Positions 52,655-62,653 of a stretch of 64,000 bases of DNA are shown in pieces (the first letter of the stretch is position 1; each line of letters opens with the position of its first letter). Under the pieces are notes generated by a model that did not search any database, was not told where the DNA came from, and worked only from the letters and a program-made list of their open reading frames with translations. The stretch is from NCBI GenBank assembly GCA_021734835.1, contig JAIPIH010000001.1, forward strand, positions 295,304 through 359,303, written 5' to 3'. The DNA comes from Candidatus Cloacimonadota bacterium (GTDB lineage Bacteria; Cloacimonadota; Cloacimonadia; Cloacimonadales; TCS61). Position numbers and translations under genes: made by a program.

Positions 52655-54169
52655 ATGAAAAATCCTTTTAAAACAATGAATGTGGTGCTGAATTTCTTAG
52701 GCTCACTGCTCGTTGTTTTAGGAATTGTTTTATTGTTTCCGCTAGTGATCGTGGTCGTCTTTGGTGAGTTCAGATCTGGTCTGAGTACTCTTACTGCCTT
52801 TCTTTTATCATCAGTGTTATCAGTTGTTATAGGTTTATTACTTTTGAAGATCTTCAAAAGAGGTGTACCCAATCCAGTACAAGCGATTTTCATCTGCAGT
52901 TTAGGTTGGGTTACTGTTTCTGCTCTGGGTGCAATTCCATTTGTGATCGCTCTGAATACTTCATACCTGAATGCTTATTTTGAGACTATGAGCGGTTTTA
53001 CAACAACTGGGATCACAATGTTCACAGGTCTTGATACAATGCCGAAGAGTATAATTTTCTGGCGGGCTCTTACTCAATGGGTAGGTGGATTAGGAATTCT
53101 CACTTTTTTCATTGCTGTGATGTCTCACGCCGGCAGCGCACATCAACTCTTTGGTGCCGAAAGCCATAAAATAGAAACCAGACGTCCTGTTCCGGGCCTG
53201 AAAAATACAGTGAAAATTCTCTGGAGCATATACGTTTTCTACACAATTTTCATCATTTTGAATCTGATCATTGCAGGTGCACCTGGTTTTGAAAGCATCT
53301 GCCACGGATTTACAACGCTTTCTACCGGCGGATTCTCTCCTTTTGATGCCAGCATTGCACACTATCGGGATATTGGACATCCCAATTTTATCTGGATTGA
53401 ATACATAATAATTTTCGGAATGCTATTAGGAGGCACTAACTTCCTTATTCACTTCCGGGTGTTGCGCGGAGATTTTAAAGCTTTATATGATAATTCCGAA
53501 ATACGCTATTGGTTTGGTTTCATAACTCTTTTTGTAACTCTGATCTTATTGGAAAGATTTATCAACCTATTGCCGGGAGCCTTGAATACTACAAAGTTCT
53601 GGATAACATTGGAACAAAATTTCCGGGAAACACTTTTTCAAGTGAGCGCGATAATCACGACTACTGGTTTTGGAACTGTGGATATTGGCAGTCGGTTTTT
53701 TGGACACATGGCTAAGCAGCTTTTTTTGATCATGATGATTATTGGAGGTTGTGTAGGATCCACAGGCGGCGGCCTGAAAGTGCTGCGTATTGGAATTCTA
53801 TTACGGCTTGTAAAACGTGAAATACAAAGAGTTTTCACCCCCCGCAAGGGTCTTAGCCATGTTGTGATTGATTCCAAGATCATTCCTGCTGATGAGATCT
53901 ACAGAGTGAGTGCTCTGTTTTTTATGTGGATCGGGCTACTTATTTTTGGTGGTTTAATAACTACTTTTTTTTCTCATCTTGACGGTTATACTTCTTTTTC
54001 CGGTATGTTCAGTGCGCTGGGAAATATCGGACCTTCTTACATTCCGATTAATGAAATGTCACTATTGCATCCGGTAATAAAAATCGTCTATATAGGCGGA
54101 ATGCTGGCTGGCCGGTTGGAAATATTACCGGTATTGCTTCTGTTCAGTCGAAGAGCCTGGCGCTATTGA
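52655..54169 (+). CDS. trkH: TrkH-family potassium uptake channel subunit
   Basis: A 504-residue membrane protein with the four pore repeats typical of TrkH/KtrB. The filters are in YFETMSGFTTTGITMFTGLD, GFTTLSTGGFSPFDASIAH, SAIITTTGFGTVDIGSRFF and FSALGNIGPSYIPINEMS. The membrane loop IIGGCVGSTGGGLKVLRIGI is also present. It imports K+ (or Na+). The trkA-type regulator follows 46 nt downstream, forming a complete two-component uptake system. Confidence 0.93.
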   Translation: MKNPFKTMNVVLNFLGSLLVVLGIVLLFPLVIVVVFGEFRSGLSTLTAFLLSSVLSVVIGLLLLKIFKRGVPNPVQAIFICSLGWVTVSALGAIPFVIALNTSYLNAYFETMSGFTTTGITMFTGLDTMPKSIIFWRALTQWVGGLGILTFFIAVMSHAGSAHQLFGAESHKIETRRPVPGLKNTVKILWSIYVFYTIFIILNLIIAGAPGFESICHGFTTLSTGGFSPFDASIAHYRDIGHPNFIWIEYIIIFGMLLGGTNFLIHFRVLRGDFKALYDNSEIRYWFGFITLFVTLILLERFINLLPGALNTTKFWITLEQNFRETLFQVSAIITTTGFGTVDIGSRFFGHMAKQLFLIMMIIGGCVGSTGGGLKVLRIGILLRLVKREIQRVFTPRKGLSHVVIDSKIIPADEIYRVSALFFMWIGLLIFGGLITTFFSHLDGYTSFSGMFSALGNIGPSYIPINEMSLLHPVIKIVYIGGMLAGRLEILPVLLLFSRRAWRY

Positions 54170-54215
54170 AGTTAATCAATATAATAATTTTTTTGTAAGT
54201 TTATCAGGAGGTTTT

Positions 54216-54914
54216 ATGTTTGTAATAATTGCCGGAGCAGGGGTGATCGGATCGCGAGTGACAAAAGTATTGGTTGAACGGGATCATGATGTTGTGGTTA
54301 TTGATAAAAGCCTTGATGTCTGTGAGATGATCTATTCGGAAACCGGAGCAATGACCATTAACGGCAGTGCAACTGACATCCGGACACTTCAAGATGCAGG
54401 AGTTAAAAAAGCCGATATGATCGTATGTATGATGCGGAACGATGCCGACAATATTTCTTGTGCGCTTCTCGCAAAAAGCCTTGGCTTAGAAAAAGTTGTA
54501 GCTCGCTTGCGAATACCTCAATACAAACAAGCTTATCAAATTGCCGGAATTCAGGGAATTGTTAATATGTCGGAATTACTATTGGATCGTATTATAATTG
54601 AAATCGAAAATCCAAAAGTGAAAAAAATATTTACAATGGGAGCAGAAAAGGCTGCAGTTTATGCAATCCACATTAATGAAGATGCTAAGGTCGTAGGAAA
54701 TTCGATCAAAGATATTGCTCAGAACAAGAACTTCCCCGATGATTGTGTTTTCATGGGAATTTATCGCAAAGATAAAGATGAATTTCTTATTCCCAGAGGA
54801 AACCATGTATTGCAGAAGAATGATTCTGTTTTTATTATTTCCAGTAGTTCATTTATCAAGCAGGCTTCCGATTATTTGACTAGAAAGCAAAAAAAGAAAT
54901 TCAACTTGACATGA
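54216..54914 (+). CDS. trkA: TrkA-type potassium channel regulator (RCK)
   Basis: A 232-residue cytoplasmic nucleotide-binding regulator. The Rossmann start FVIIAGAGVIGSRVTKVLVE covers RCK_N to about residue 140 (INGSATDIRTLQDAGVKKAD). A TrkA_C domain follows (DAKVVGNSIKDIAQNKNFPD, RGNHVLQKNDSVFIISSS). It is a single RCK unit, so more like KtrA than the double E. coli TrkA. ATG has a strong AGGAGG site. It gates the adjacent TrkH. Confidence 0.93.
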   Translation: MFVIIAGAGVIGSRVTKVLVERDHDVVVIDKSLDVCEMIYSETGAMTINGSATDIRTLQDAGVKKADMIVCMMRNDADNISCALLAKSLGLEKVVARLRIPQYKQAYQIAGIQGIVNMSELLLDRIIIEIENPKVKKIFTMGAEKAAVYAIHINEDAKVVGNSIKDIAQNKNFPDDCVFMGIYRKDKDEFLIPRGNHVLQKNDSVFIISSSSFIKQASDYLTRKQKKKFNLT

Positions 54915-54963
54915 CTGTTGAATATTAAAAGAAAAGATTCAATAAAAGTTCCTTGGAGAAAGT

Positions 54964-55809
54964 GTGAATTTTCAAGATATTATTTTAAAATTACAACATT
55001 ATTGGGCTAGTAAAGGTTGCAATATTTTGCAGCCTTATGATGAAAACATGGGAGCCGGTACCTTCCATCCAGCAACGTTTTTTGGTGCGCTGGGAAAGAA
55101 ACCAACTTCAATCGCTTACACGCAGCCATGCCGTAGGCCAAAAGACGGTAGATATGGTGAAAATCCTAATCGTTATCAGCATTACTATCAATTTCAGGTA
55201 ATTATCAAACCTTCTCCGGATGATATTCAAATCTTGTATTTAAAGAGTTTAGAAGCAATTGGCATTGAAACTGAAAAACATGATATCCGTTTTGTTGAAG
55301 ATGACTGGGAATCACCTACGCTTGGAGCCTGGGGGCTAGGCTGGGAAGTATGGTTGGATGGTATGGAAATATCACAATTTACGTATTTTCAACAGGTAGG
55401 TGGATTAGAAGTTTTCCCAATCAGTGTGGAACTTACTTACGGTTTGGAAAGACTTGCCATGTATATTCAGAAGGTTGATGATTTCAAAGATCTGATGTGG
55501 AGCGATAAAACGAAATACGGGGATTTATTTTTTGATAAAGAAGTAGAATTTTCTGATTTTAATTTTAAATATGCTGACGTTAAGACCTTGTTCAAAGTAT
55601 TTAATGATCATGAAAAACAGTTAGAACTGCTCTTAGACCAAGAACTGGCATATCCGGCATACGATTATTTACTTAAATGCTCTCACACTTTCAATTTATT
55701 AGATTCGCGCGGTGTGATCAGCGTTACCGAAAGAACTGCCTACATCAAAAAAATACGTTCTATGGCAAAAAAATGTGCAATTTTATATACAAAAAAATAT
55801 GATAATTGA
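54964..55809 (+). CDS. glyQ: Glycyl-tRNA synthetase alpha subunit
   Basis: A 281-residue catalytic subunit of the alpha2beta2 bacterial glycyl-tRNA synthetase. [80 protein letters not shown] and [12 protein letters not shown] are unmistakable. The start is GTG (54964) with TTGGAG upstream. The beta subunit gene glyS, normally next door, does not follow; ABC exporter genes do. glyS must be elsewhere. Confidence 0.96.
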   Translation: MNFQDIILKLQHYWASKGCNILQPYDENMGAGTFHPATFFGALGKKPTSIAYTQPCRRPKDGRYGENPNRYQHYYQFQVIIKPSPDDIQILYLKSLEAIGIETEKHDIRFVEDDWESPTLGAWGLGWEVWLDGMEISQFTYFQQVGGLEVFPISVELTYGLERLAMYIQKVDDFKDLMWSDKTKYGDLFFDKEVEFSDFNFKYADVKTLFKVFNDHEKQLELLLDQELAYPAYDYLLKCSHTFNLLDSRGVISVTERTAYIKKIRSMAKKCAILYTKKYDN

Positions 55810-55832
55810 TCATTAAGGAAATCAGTTGAAAA

Positions 55833-57602
55833 ATGAATACCTTTAAAAAAATAACACCTTATATAAAACAAAATCTCCATAAAATATCCTTTGGTATTCT
55901 GCTCCTGATCATAATTGATATTGTCTCTCTTATCATCCCGAAGATCATGCAATATGCCATTGATGGTTTAGAGACGGAAGGATTCACAAAATTAAACCTG
56001 TTTTATGCCGGCGGTGCTATTTTCCTTATTGCTGCTTTAATGGCCATAATGCGTTACTTCTGGAGATTCTTTATTTTAGGAACTGCCTGGTTTGTGGATA
56101 GAAGTGTCAGGCAGGAGTACTTTGAGCATCTTATGTCACTTTCAGCTAATTTCTATAATAAGATCAAAACAGGTGACCTGATGGCTTATGCTATTAATGA
56201 TCTCAATGCTGTACGGATGCTGGTCGGATTTGGCTTTGTGATTGGAGTCGATATCTTTGTTTTAACGGCTGCCTCACTATTTTTTATGGTGAGTATTGAC
56301 CTCAAATTAACTTTAATGGCAATTATTCCGCTGCCGCTTCTTAGTATTATGATAGTAGTTTTAGGGAAAAAGATCCATCACAGATTTGGTAAAGTGCAGG
56401 AGACATTTGCTGTTATGTCCGGAAAAGTGCAGGAAAGTATTTCCGGTATTCGAGTAGTAAAAGCATTTGTTCAGGAAGAATCAGAGCTGGAAAAAATATC
56501 TGATTCAGCTTACGATTATGTGAAGCAGAATCTCTCTCTTGTTCGCATTCAAGGTATGTTCCATCCCTCTTTTATGCTGATAATCGGTCTTAGCATGATG
56601 ATTGTTATGGTGTTTGGCGGAATAGCAACGATGACAGGTGAGATCACTATAGGACAATTTATTGCTTTCTTCCAATACCTGGGAATGTTCGTTTGGCCGA
56701 TGATAGCGATCGGCTGGGTAGTAAATCTTTATCAGCGCGGTACTGCTTCTTTAAAAAGACTTAATAAAATATTTGATGAACAACCGGAAATAATTGATGA
56801 AGAAAGTGTTGAACATTCAATTCTAAAACTAAAGGGAAAGATCAATTTTAAACAGCTTACTTTTCGTTATAATGAAGAGACACAGCTTATTTTTGATAAT
56901 GTTTCTTTTTCTATCGATGCCGGAAAAACTCTCGCTATTGTGGGTAGAACAGGGTGTGGGAAGTCAACTATCATTGATCTGATAACCAGGATCTACAATC
57001 CGCCCAAAGAAAGCATATTCATCGATAATAAGGAAATTTATAAAATATCTTTGCAAACGCTCAGAGAGAATATAATTATGATCCCACAGGATATTTTCCT
57101 GTTTTCTGATACGATCAAAGAGAATATAATTTTGGGAAAACAAGATTCGAGTTTCGAAGAGATCGTTCAGGCAACTAAAAATGCCCAAGTTTACAACGAT
57201 ATCATAGATTTCCCTAAGGGATTTGAAACTATCGTTGGAGAGAGGGGGGTAACCCTTTCCGGGGGACAAAAACAAAGAATTGCCATTGCCCGTGCCTTGT
57301 TGACAGATCCTAATGTTTTGATCCTGGATGATGCGTTATCAGCAGTTGATACAAAAACTGAGCAGCGAATATTAGAGCAGTTGATCAGGTTACGAGCGCA
57401 AAAAACCACTATCATAATTGCTCACAGAATATCATCTTTGCAGCATGCCGATAAAATAATTGTGATTGATGCTGCTAAAATAGTTGAAGAGGGAACTCAC
57501 AAGGAACTTTTAGAATACAACGGAATTTATAAAGATCTATTTGAAAAACAACAACTAGAGGAAAAGATCAGCTCAACTGAGCATTCGGATAAGAGGAAAT
57601 AA
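55833..57602 (+). CDS. ABC exporter half-transporter, degenerate-site subunit
   Basis: A 589-residue protein with six membrane helices (about 15-310) and a C-terminal ATPase. Walker A is VGRTGCGKSTIIDLITRI, the signature is GVTLSGGQKQRIAIARALL, and Walker B is VLILDDALSAVDTKTEQ. The residue after the Walker B Asp is Asp, not the catalytic Glu, marking the inactive nucleotide site of a heterodimer as in TM287/288 and LmrCD. The next gene supplies the canonical half and overlaps by one base (TAATG). The substrate (drug or lipid) is unknown. Confidence 0.9.
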   Translation: MNTFKKITPYIKQNLHKISFGILLLIIIDIVSLIIPKIMQYAIDGLETEGFTKLNLFYAGGAIFLIAALMAIMRYFWRFFILGTAWFVDRSVRQEYFEHLMSLSANFYNKIKTGDLMAYAINDLNAVRMLVGFGFVIGVDIFVLTAASLFFMVSIDLKLTLMAIIPLPLLSIMIVVLGKKIHHRFGKVQETFAVMSGKVQESISGIRVVKAFVQEESELEKISDSAYDYVKQNLSLVRIQGMFHPSFMLIIGLSMMIVMVFGGIATMTGEITIGQFIAFFQYLGMFVWPMIAIGWVVNLYQRGTASLKRLNKIFDEQPEIIDEESVEHSILKLKGKINFKQLTFRYNEETQLIFDNVSFSIDAGKTLAIVGRTGCGKSTIIDLITRIYNPPKESIFIDNKEIYKISLQTLRENIIMIPQDIFLFSDTIKENIILGKQDSSFEEIVQATKNAQVYNDIIDFPKGFETIVGERGVTLSGGQKQRIAIARALLTDPNVLILDDALSAVDTKTEQRILEQLIRLRAQKTTIIIAHRISSLQHADKIIVIDAAKIVEEGTHKELLEYNGIYKDLFEKQQLEEKISSTEHSDKRK

Positions 57603-59746
57603 TGAGACATGGGGCAACAGGATTTAATGAAGATGATATAAAGGCAAAGATCTACGATAGTCAGATGATGAGAAAGCTCATCAAATATCTTAAGCCCTAC
57701 AAAATATATGTTATTATATCTTTTCTAATGCTATTGCTTATCGCAGCTACTGAGCTTGCGCTTCCGGCGATAACTAAATTAGCTGTTGATGAATATATTA
57801 CTTCCAGCAAAGATCTGATCACCTTCAATTCACTTGAAGAACAGAAGCAATTTCGAGAAAAATATCACAAAGTCAAATTCCAGGAATATGATCATAATAA
57901 CCAATATTATCTGATTTTCCCGGATAACGAGCTCTCATTTTTCCCTAAGCAAGAGATCTCACACTTGCAGGAGAATGATCGATTGTTTAAAAAAATTACT
58001 CTGATCCATAATCTTCCTTCTAATCTTGCACTTTTAAAAGATCTTGATATCAAGCTTTTATCGGATGAATTTGCAGCTGTCAGTGCTGTTAAAATGATCG
58101 AGTTAAGAACTGAGGGAATCCTGACTAAACAAGAATTAAGGGAAATTCAAAGTTATAATATCAACAAGATAAAGTTACTTGGGATTATCTTTTTTTCGAT
58201 AATTATTGCCCAATTCGGGTTTTACTATCTGCAGATATTTATGATCAATTTTGCCTCTCAGCATGCAATGTTCGATCTGAGAAGAGATGTTTTTTCACAT
58301 GTCTCTAAAATGCCTTTATCGTTTTTTGATAAAAATCCAATTGGACGTTTGGTGACCCGTGTGACTAATGATGTTCGTACTCTCGATGAAATGTTCAGTA
58401 ATGGTTTGATCCAGCTTATTCAGGAATTTTTTGTATTAGCAGGGATTATTGTTATGATGTTGATCTTCAGCTGGAAATTGGCGTTGATCACTTTTACTGT
58501 TCTTCCGGTAGTTTACTTTTTATTCCGAACTTTTATGAAAAAAAGCAGGATAATCTACAGAGAAGTCAGGAAAAAAATTGCTATGATAAATGCAGCATTA
58601 GCCGAGAATATTTCTGGCGTGAAGATCATCCAGCTGTTCAATCAGAAAGATAATAAAAAAGATGATTTTGCAGCTATAAATAAAGAATATTTCGATAGAT
58701 CAATAGCTCAAATGAAACTATTTGCTTTCTTCCGACCGATAATTAACTCCATGAGGAGAGTTGGAGTTGCTATCCTTCTGTGGTACGGTGGCGGCATGAT
58801 CTTGGACAATGTAATTACGCTGGGTGTTTTTGTGGCTTTTATAAGTTATCTGGATAGATTTTTTGAGCCGATCAACAGGTTAAGTGAAAAATTTAATATC
58901 TTACAGGCAGCCATGGCCGGAACAGAAAGAATATTTGATTTAATGAATAAAAAACCTGAAGATTACAGAATAGAGAATAATAAGAAAAAATCCAAACACT
59001 TTCAAGGAGCTATCGAATTCAATAACTTATGGCTTGCTTACAATGATGACGATTATATCCTTAAAGATATCTCATTTAAAATTAAGTCCGGAGAAAAAGT
59101 TGCCCTTGTCGGTCATACAGGCTCAGGTAAAACTTCTATCATCAACCTGATTGCCGGACTGTACCCTTTCCAAAAAGGCAGCATTACAATTGATGGAAAA
59201 GATCAGCAAACTTTCTCACTGGATGAGATCAGAAATAATATCGGCATAGTGCAGCAGGATGTATTTCTCTTTTCCGGTACTATTAAAGATAATATTATCC
59301 TAAATAATAAAGAAATTAGTGATGAAGATATAATACAAGTTGCAGAATATGTGAACGTGCATAAATTCATCGACAGCTTACCTAAAAAATATTTGGAGCC
59401 TGTAATGGAACGCGGATCTACGCTATCCGTGGGACAGCGTCAACTCATCGCTTTTGCCAGAGTATTGGCTTATGATCCGGCGATCTTTGTCTTGGATGAA
59501 GCTACTTCTAACATTGATACTGAAACCGAAATTCTCATTCAGGACGCATTAAAAAAGTTGATGGAAAACAGAACTTCGATCATCATAGCTCACCGTCTTT
59601 CTACAATACAGCATGTTGATAGAATTATTGTGTTGCATAAAGGCAGGATTGTGGAGCAGGGAAATCACCAGGAATTATTGAAGCAGGAAGGGTTGTATTA
59701 CGATCTCTACAGATTGCAGTATCAACAGGAACTAAAGCAGCAATAA
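57602..59746 (+). CDS. ABC exporter half-transporter, catalytic-site subunit
   Basis: A 714-residue partner of the preceding gene. An extracytoplasmic insertion of about 130 residues (roughly 60-190) separates the first and second membrane helices. Walker A is VGHTGSGKTSIINLIAGLYP. The signature is altered (STLSVGQRQLIAFARVLA), while Walker B keeps the Glu (IFVLDEATSNIDTETE). This complements the first subunit: its intact Walker B pairs with the partner's standard LSGGQ at the active site. The pairing is typical of heterodimeric type IV exporters. Confidence 0.9.
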   Translation: MRHGATGFNEDDIKAKIYDSQMMRKLIKYLKPYKIYVIISFLMLLLIAATELALPAITKLAVDEYITSSKDLITFNSLEEQKQFREKYHKVKFQEYDHNNQYYLIFPDNELSFFPKQEISHLQENDRLFKKITLIHNLPSNLALLKDLDIKLLSDEFAAVSAVKMIELRTEGILTKQELREIQSYNINKIKLLGIIFFSIIIAQFGFYYLQIFMINFASQHAMFDLRRDVFSHVSKMPLSFFDKNPIGRLVTRVTNDVRTLDEMFSNGLIQLIQEFFVLAGIIVMMLIFSWKLALITFTVLPVVYFLFRTFMKKSRIIYREVRKKIAMINAALAENISGVKIIQLFNQKDNKKDDFAAINKEYFDRSIAQMKLFAFFRPIINSMRRVGVAILLWYGGGMILDNVITLGVFVAFISYLDRFFEPINRLSEKFNILQAAMAGTERIFDLMNKKPEDYRIENNKKKSKHFQGAIEFNNLWLAYNDDDYILKDISFKIKSGEKVALVGHTGSGKTSIINLIAGLYPFQKGSITIDGKDQQTFSLDEIRNNIGIVQQDVFLFSGTIKDNIILNNKEISDEDIIQVAEYVNVHKFIDSLPKKYLEPVMERGSTLSVGQRQLIAFARVLAYDPAIFVLDEATSNIDTETEILIQDALKKLMENRTSIIIAHRLSTIQHVDRIIVLHKGRIVEQGNHQELLKQEGLYYDLYRLQYQQELKQQ

Positions 59747-59890
59747 GCCAAAGCGCTTATTATTTCTTGATTTTATCTTTTCCCCCTTTCTTTTGAATCT
59801 TAATTCGTTCTTTGACTTCTTCTTCTCCAGTTTTACTCTTACACAGGAATCATACTCCGTTTCCACCATTTCATTGGAAGTGCAGGACGA

Positions 59891-60529
59891 CTACGGAGAT
59901 TGTGTATTAACTAATTCAGTTTTTTTACGTTCGATAATTTTGTTATTTATCTCTGTTAAGGTTTTATTTGTATTTTTGTATAATTCTTCTAAAGTAGTAA
60001 GAAATTCATCATTGAGTATTATTGTCTCATTCCTTCCTGAATAAAATCGCAATAAGACACCATGATTTACAGAATATTCGAGACTCCCATGAGCTAAGGC
60101 ATTGCGATACTTCATTATTTTTGATAGATCTTTTATTAATTTATCTCTTTCTTTACCTTTTAACAGTTTATCATTTTCTATAATTTTTAAAGCTAATTTC
60201 TTTTTATCATTATATGATATGATACTACTTCTTCCAATTTCATTAATGAAGAAATCTCTTTCTTTGTCAATTCCAGTGGCTATAGTAAAAAGGAAATGTA
60301 TTATTACATCTTCTAATGATTTCTCTATTCGCAATGTAGACCAAATTACTTGTATACTATTTTCTCTCGCTGTATCTAATTCTTTTGATTGATCTTTTCC
60401 ACCTAACTGCCCTAAAAGTAAAAAGTGACACCCAAACCTGCCACCTGATAAAACGATTACCCAATTCGGTATCTCTTTTATTATTAGGTTGATAACTCGC
60501 TTTTTCAGTCGGTTTTTCAAATCTGCCAT
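59891..60529 (-). CDS. HEPN-like protein, unusual N-terminus
   Basis: A 212-residue protein. From about residue 55 it looks like a globular helical domain (ENSIQVIWSTLRIEKSLED, VIIHFLFTIATGIDKERDFF). It contains IMKYRNALAHGSLEYSV, an R-N-x3-H motif as in HEPN RNases and toxins. The first 50 residues (NRLKKRVINLIIKEIPNWVI, VLSGGRFGCHFLLLGQLGG) do not fit and may come from a rearrangement; the ATG lacks a ribosome binding site. No nucleotidyltransferase antitoxin is next to it. A toxin or RNA-binding role is inference. Confidence 0.5.
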   Translation of the reverse strand: MADLKNRLKKRVINLIIKEIPNWVIVLSGGRFGCHFLLLGQLGGKDQSKELDTARENSIQVIWSTLRIEKSLEDVIIHFLFTIATGIDKERDFFINEIGRSSIISYNDKKKLALKIIENDKLLKGKERDKLIKDLSKIMKYRNALAHGSLEYSVNHGVLLRFYSGRNETIILNDEFLTTLEELYKNTNKTLTEINNKIIERKKTELVNTQSP

Positions 60530-60877
60530 TAGCGGTCTTTTCAGGTAGTTCCTTATCAGAACGAATCCACCTTTGCGGTCTTTTAAGGGAGCTTCACTGT
60601 CTCCTAAATGCCTTCATCTATTAGGTTTATCAAAAGCTTGCTCGTTTAGGGATGAGCAAAACGCTGCACAACCATACCGTTTTTACGCTTTTTCGCTTTT
60701 TCACTTTCTGAAAAAACGGTTTTTCAGGGCAAAATGAAAAAACGGTGAAAAAACGATCGAAAATTCGGTTTTCTAAGAATTTCTGGAGTTCGGATTTCAA
60801 TAAATCGAAATCTCTTGACTTAAATATAGACAAGAAATCAACTACATATTAGATATTTCATATAAGGAGTAATATTA
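60530..60877. other. Intergenic region with AAAAACGGT-type motifs
   Basis: The 348 bp between the HEPN-like gene and the second trkH hold no supportable gene. A palindrome CTGAAAAA-ACGG-TTTTTCAG lies at 60708-60727. AAAAACGGT-type sites lie at 60712-60720 and 60737-60746, with an inverse ACCGTTTTTACG at 60677-60688. TTGACT at 60817-60822 could be a -35 box for trkH2, but no good -10 lies at the usual distance. Two GCGGTCTTTT copies (60532-60541 and 60575-60584) hint at a degraded element. Confidence 0.45.
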
Positions 60878-62264
60878 ATGAAAAAGAATGAAAATATCTT
60901 CTCTACCCAGAAGGGTAACACAATGATGGATAAATTGTTCAATAGATTATCAAATACCCAAATTATAGTATTTGGTTTTATCATTTTCATTTTACTTGGA
61001 TCCGTCATCTTATCCCTCCCAATCTCATCATCCTCTGGTATTTATCAACCCTTTATAAATTCAATGTTTACTGCAACTTCTGCAGTTTCTACAACAGGCT
61101 TGGTTGTGGAAGATACAGGTTCTTATTATTCCTTATTTGGTCAAATAGTGATATTAATTCTGATACAAATTGGTGGAATAGGTTATATGTCATTTATTGT
61201 TCTTATGTTTTTCTTTATAAGGAAAAAACTTTCACTACGTGGTCATCTTTTAATACAAGATTCCTATTCTGGTGTTACGAGTGAGAATATTTATCGCATT
61301 ATTAATTTAATAATTATCTATACTGTTGTTGTCGAAATTTTTGGTGCAGTATTATATTATTTAGCTTGGTATGATGATTTTCCACGCCTTCAAGCTCTAT
61401 ATCTTGGATTATTTCATTCGGTATCAACATTTTGTACTGCTGGCTTTTCACTTTTCAGCAATAGTTTTATTAACTACAATAATGATATATTGGTAAATTT
61501 TATCACTTTTTTCTTGAGTATCGCTGGCGGAATAGGTTTTCTTGTTATTAATGATATTTTGAGTATAGTAACCAACAAGAAATCTCCTCTTAAATTTGTT
61601 AGACTTAACTCTCACTCGAAGTTAGTCATTATGATGTCTATAATTTTAATAACTGTTGGTAGTATACTTATTATTATAGCTGAAGCAATAAATTCATCAA
61701 GTGAAGTTAAAGGATTTTTAGTGAACATATTTCAGGCAATTTCAGCATCGTCAACTACTGGTTACAATTCTGCAAACATTGCTTCATACAGCAGATCAAG
61801 TCTTTTAATTATGATTGTATTAATGTTTATTGGTACAGCTCCGGCGAGTACAGGGGGGGGGGGTAAAATCCACAACAATTGGTATAATATATATGACAAT
61901 ATTCAGTACTTTAAAACGCAATAAAGACACAAATATATTTTATAGAAGAATTCCGAATGATATCATTAGTGCTTCTATATCAATTGTAATATTAGCATTT
62001 ACGCTAATAATTTTCGCAACAATCATTATGCTTCTTTACGAGGAAAAACCACTATTAGATTTGCTTTTTGAAACTGTTTCAGCTTTTGGTACAGTGGGGC
62101 TTTCTACTGGAATTACAGCCGATTTACATAACATTAGTAAAATCATGATTATTTTGATTATGTTTATTGGTCGTATAGGTCCGCTATCTATTGGATTATT
62201 TTTTATAAAAAATACTGTAAGAGCTAATTACACTTATGTTGATGGTGATTTTATTGTTGGATAA
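60878..62264 (+). pseudogene. Second TrkH-family transporter, frameshifted in a G11 tract
   Basis: A K+ uptake channel gene in two frames. From ATG 60878 (AAGGAG upstream) filters one to three are present: TSAVSTTGLVVEDTG, STFCTAGFSLFSNSF and SASSTTGYNSANI. At 61853-61863 eleven consecutive G residues shift the frame. With ten G the conserved TrkH loop would read TGGGVKSTTIGIIYMTIF and the +2 frame would supply the fourth filter (SAFGTVGLSTGI) to the stop at 62264, about 461 residues in all. As sequenced, translation ends at 61924 and loses the last pore repeat. Phase variation or a sequencing error are both possible. No trkA gene is adjacent. Confidence 0.82.
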
Positions 62265-62306
62265 CTCCATCACGCCACCCAAAACAACAAGACTATTACT
62301 CAGAAT

Positions 62307-62630
62307 TTAGCAACAATTCGAATCAGAGCAGGAACAACCACATTCACAAGGAGTATTATCATGTTTGCCCTGTTGATATTCTATTATACGCTCTTTCCTT
62401 AATGCATTTAGATCCGTTCGATCTACAATAACCTCAAAGTCATCATCAGGTGCAGTTGTGCAGGCATATTTCTTTTTTCCTGCAATTTCTACAACACATA
62501 CTTTACAACATCCATTGACTCTATTGCTTAAATAACAGGGTGCTGGTAATGCTATTTGATTTCTCTTAGCTACATCAACGATATTTTTATCAGTTGATAA
62601 AATACTTACTTTCTTTCCATCAATTATCAT
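62307..62630 (-). CDS. 2Fe-2S ferredoxin-like protein
   Basis: A 107-residue protein resembling the N-terminal plant-type ferredoxin domain of NuoG/HydA-like enzymes: VSILSTDKNIVDVAKRNQIA, then APCYLSNRVNGCCKVCVVEI and KKYACTTAPDDDFEV, supplying four or more Cys ligands. A Cys-rich end (CECGCSCSDSNCC) may hold a second metal site. It lacks any fused catalytic domain, so it is probably a free electron carrier. AAAAGGAGTATTAGAT precedes ATG. It ends 23 nt from the phage-type repressor gene, an unexpected neighbour. Confidence 0.75.
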   Translation of the reverse strand: MIIDGKKVSILSTDKNIVDVAKRNQIALPAPCYLSNRVNGCCKVCVVEIAGKKKYACTTAPDDDFEVIVDRTDLNALRKERIIEYQQGKHDNTPCECGCSCSDSNCC

Positions 62631-62653
62631 ATCTAATACTCCTTTTTAAATTT

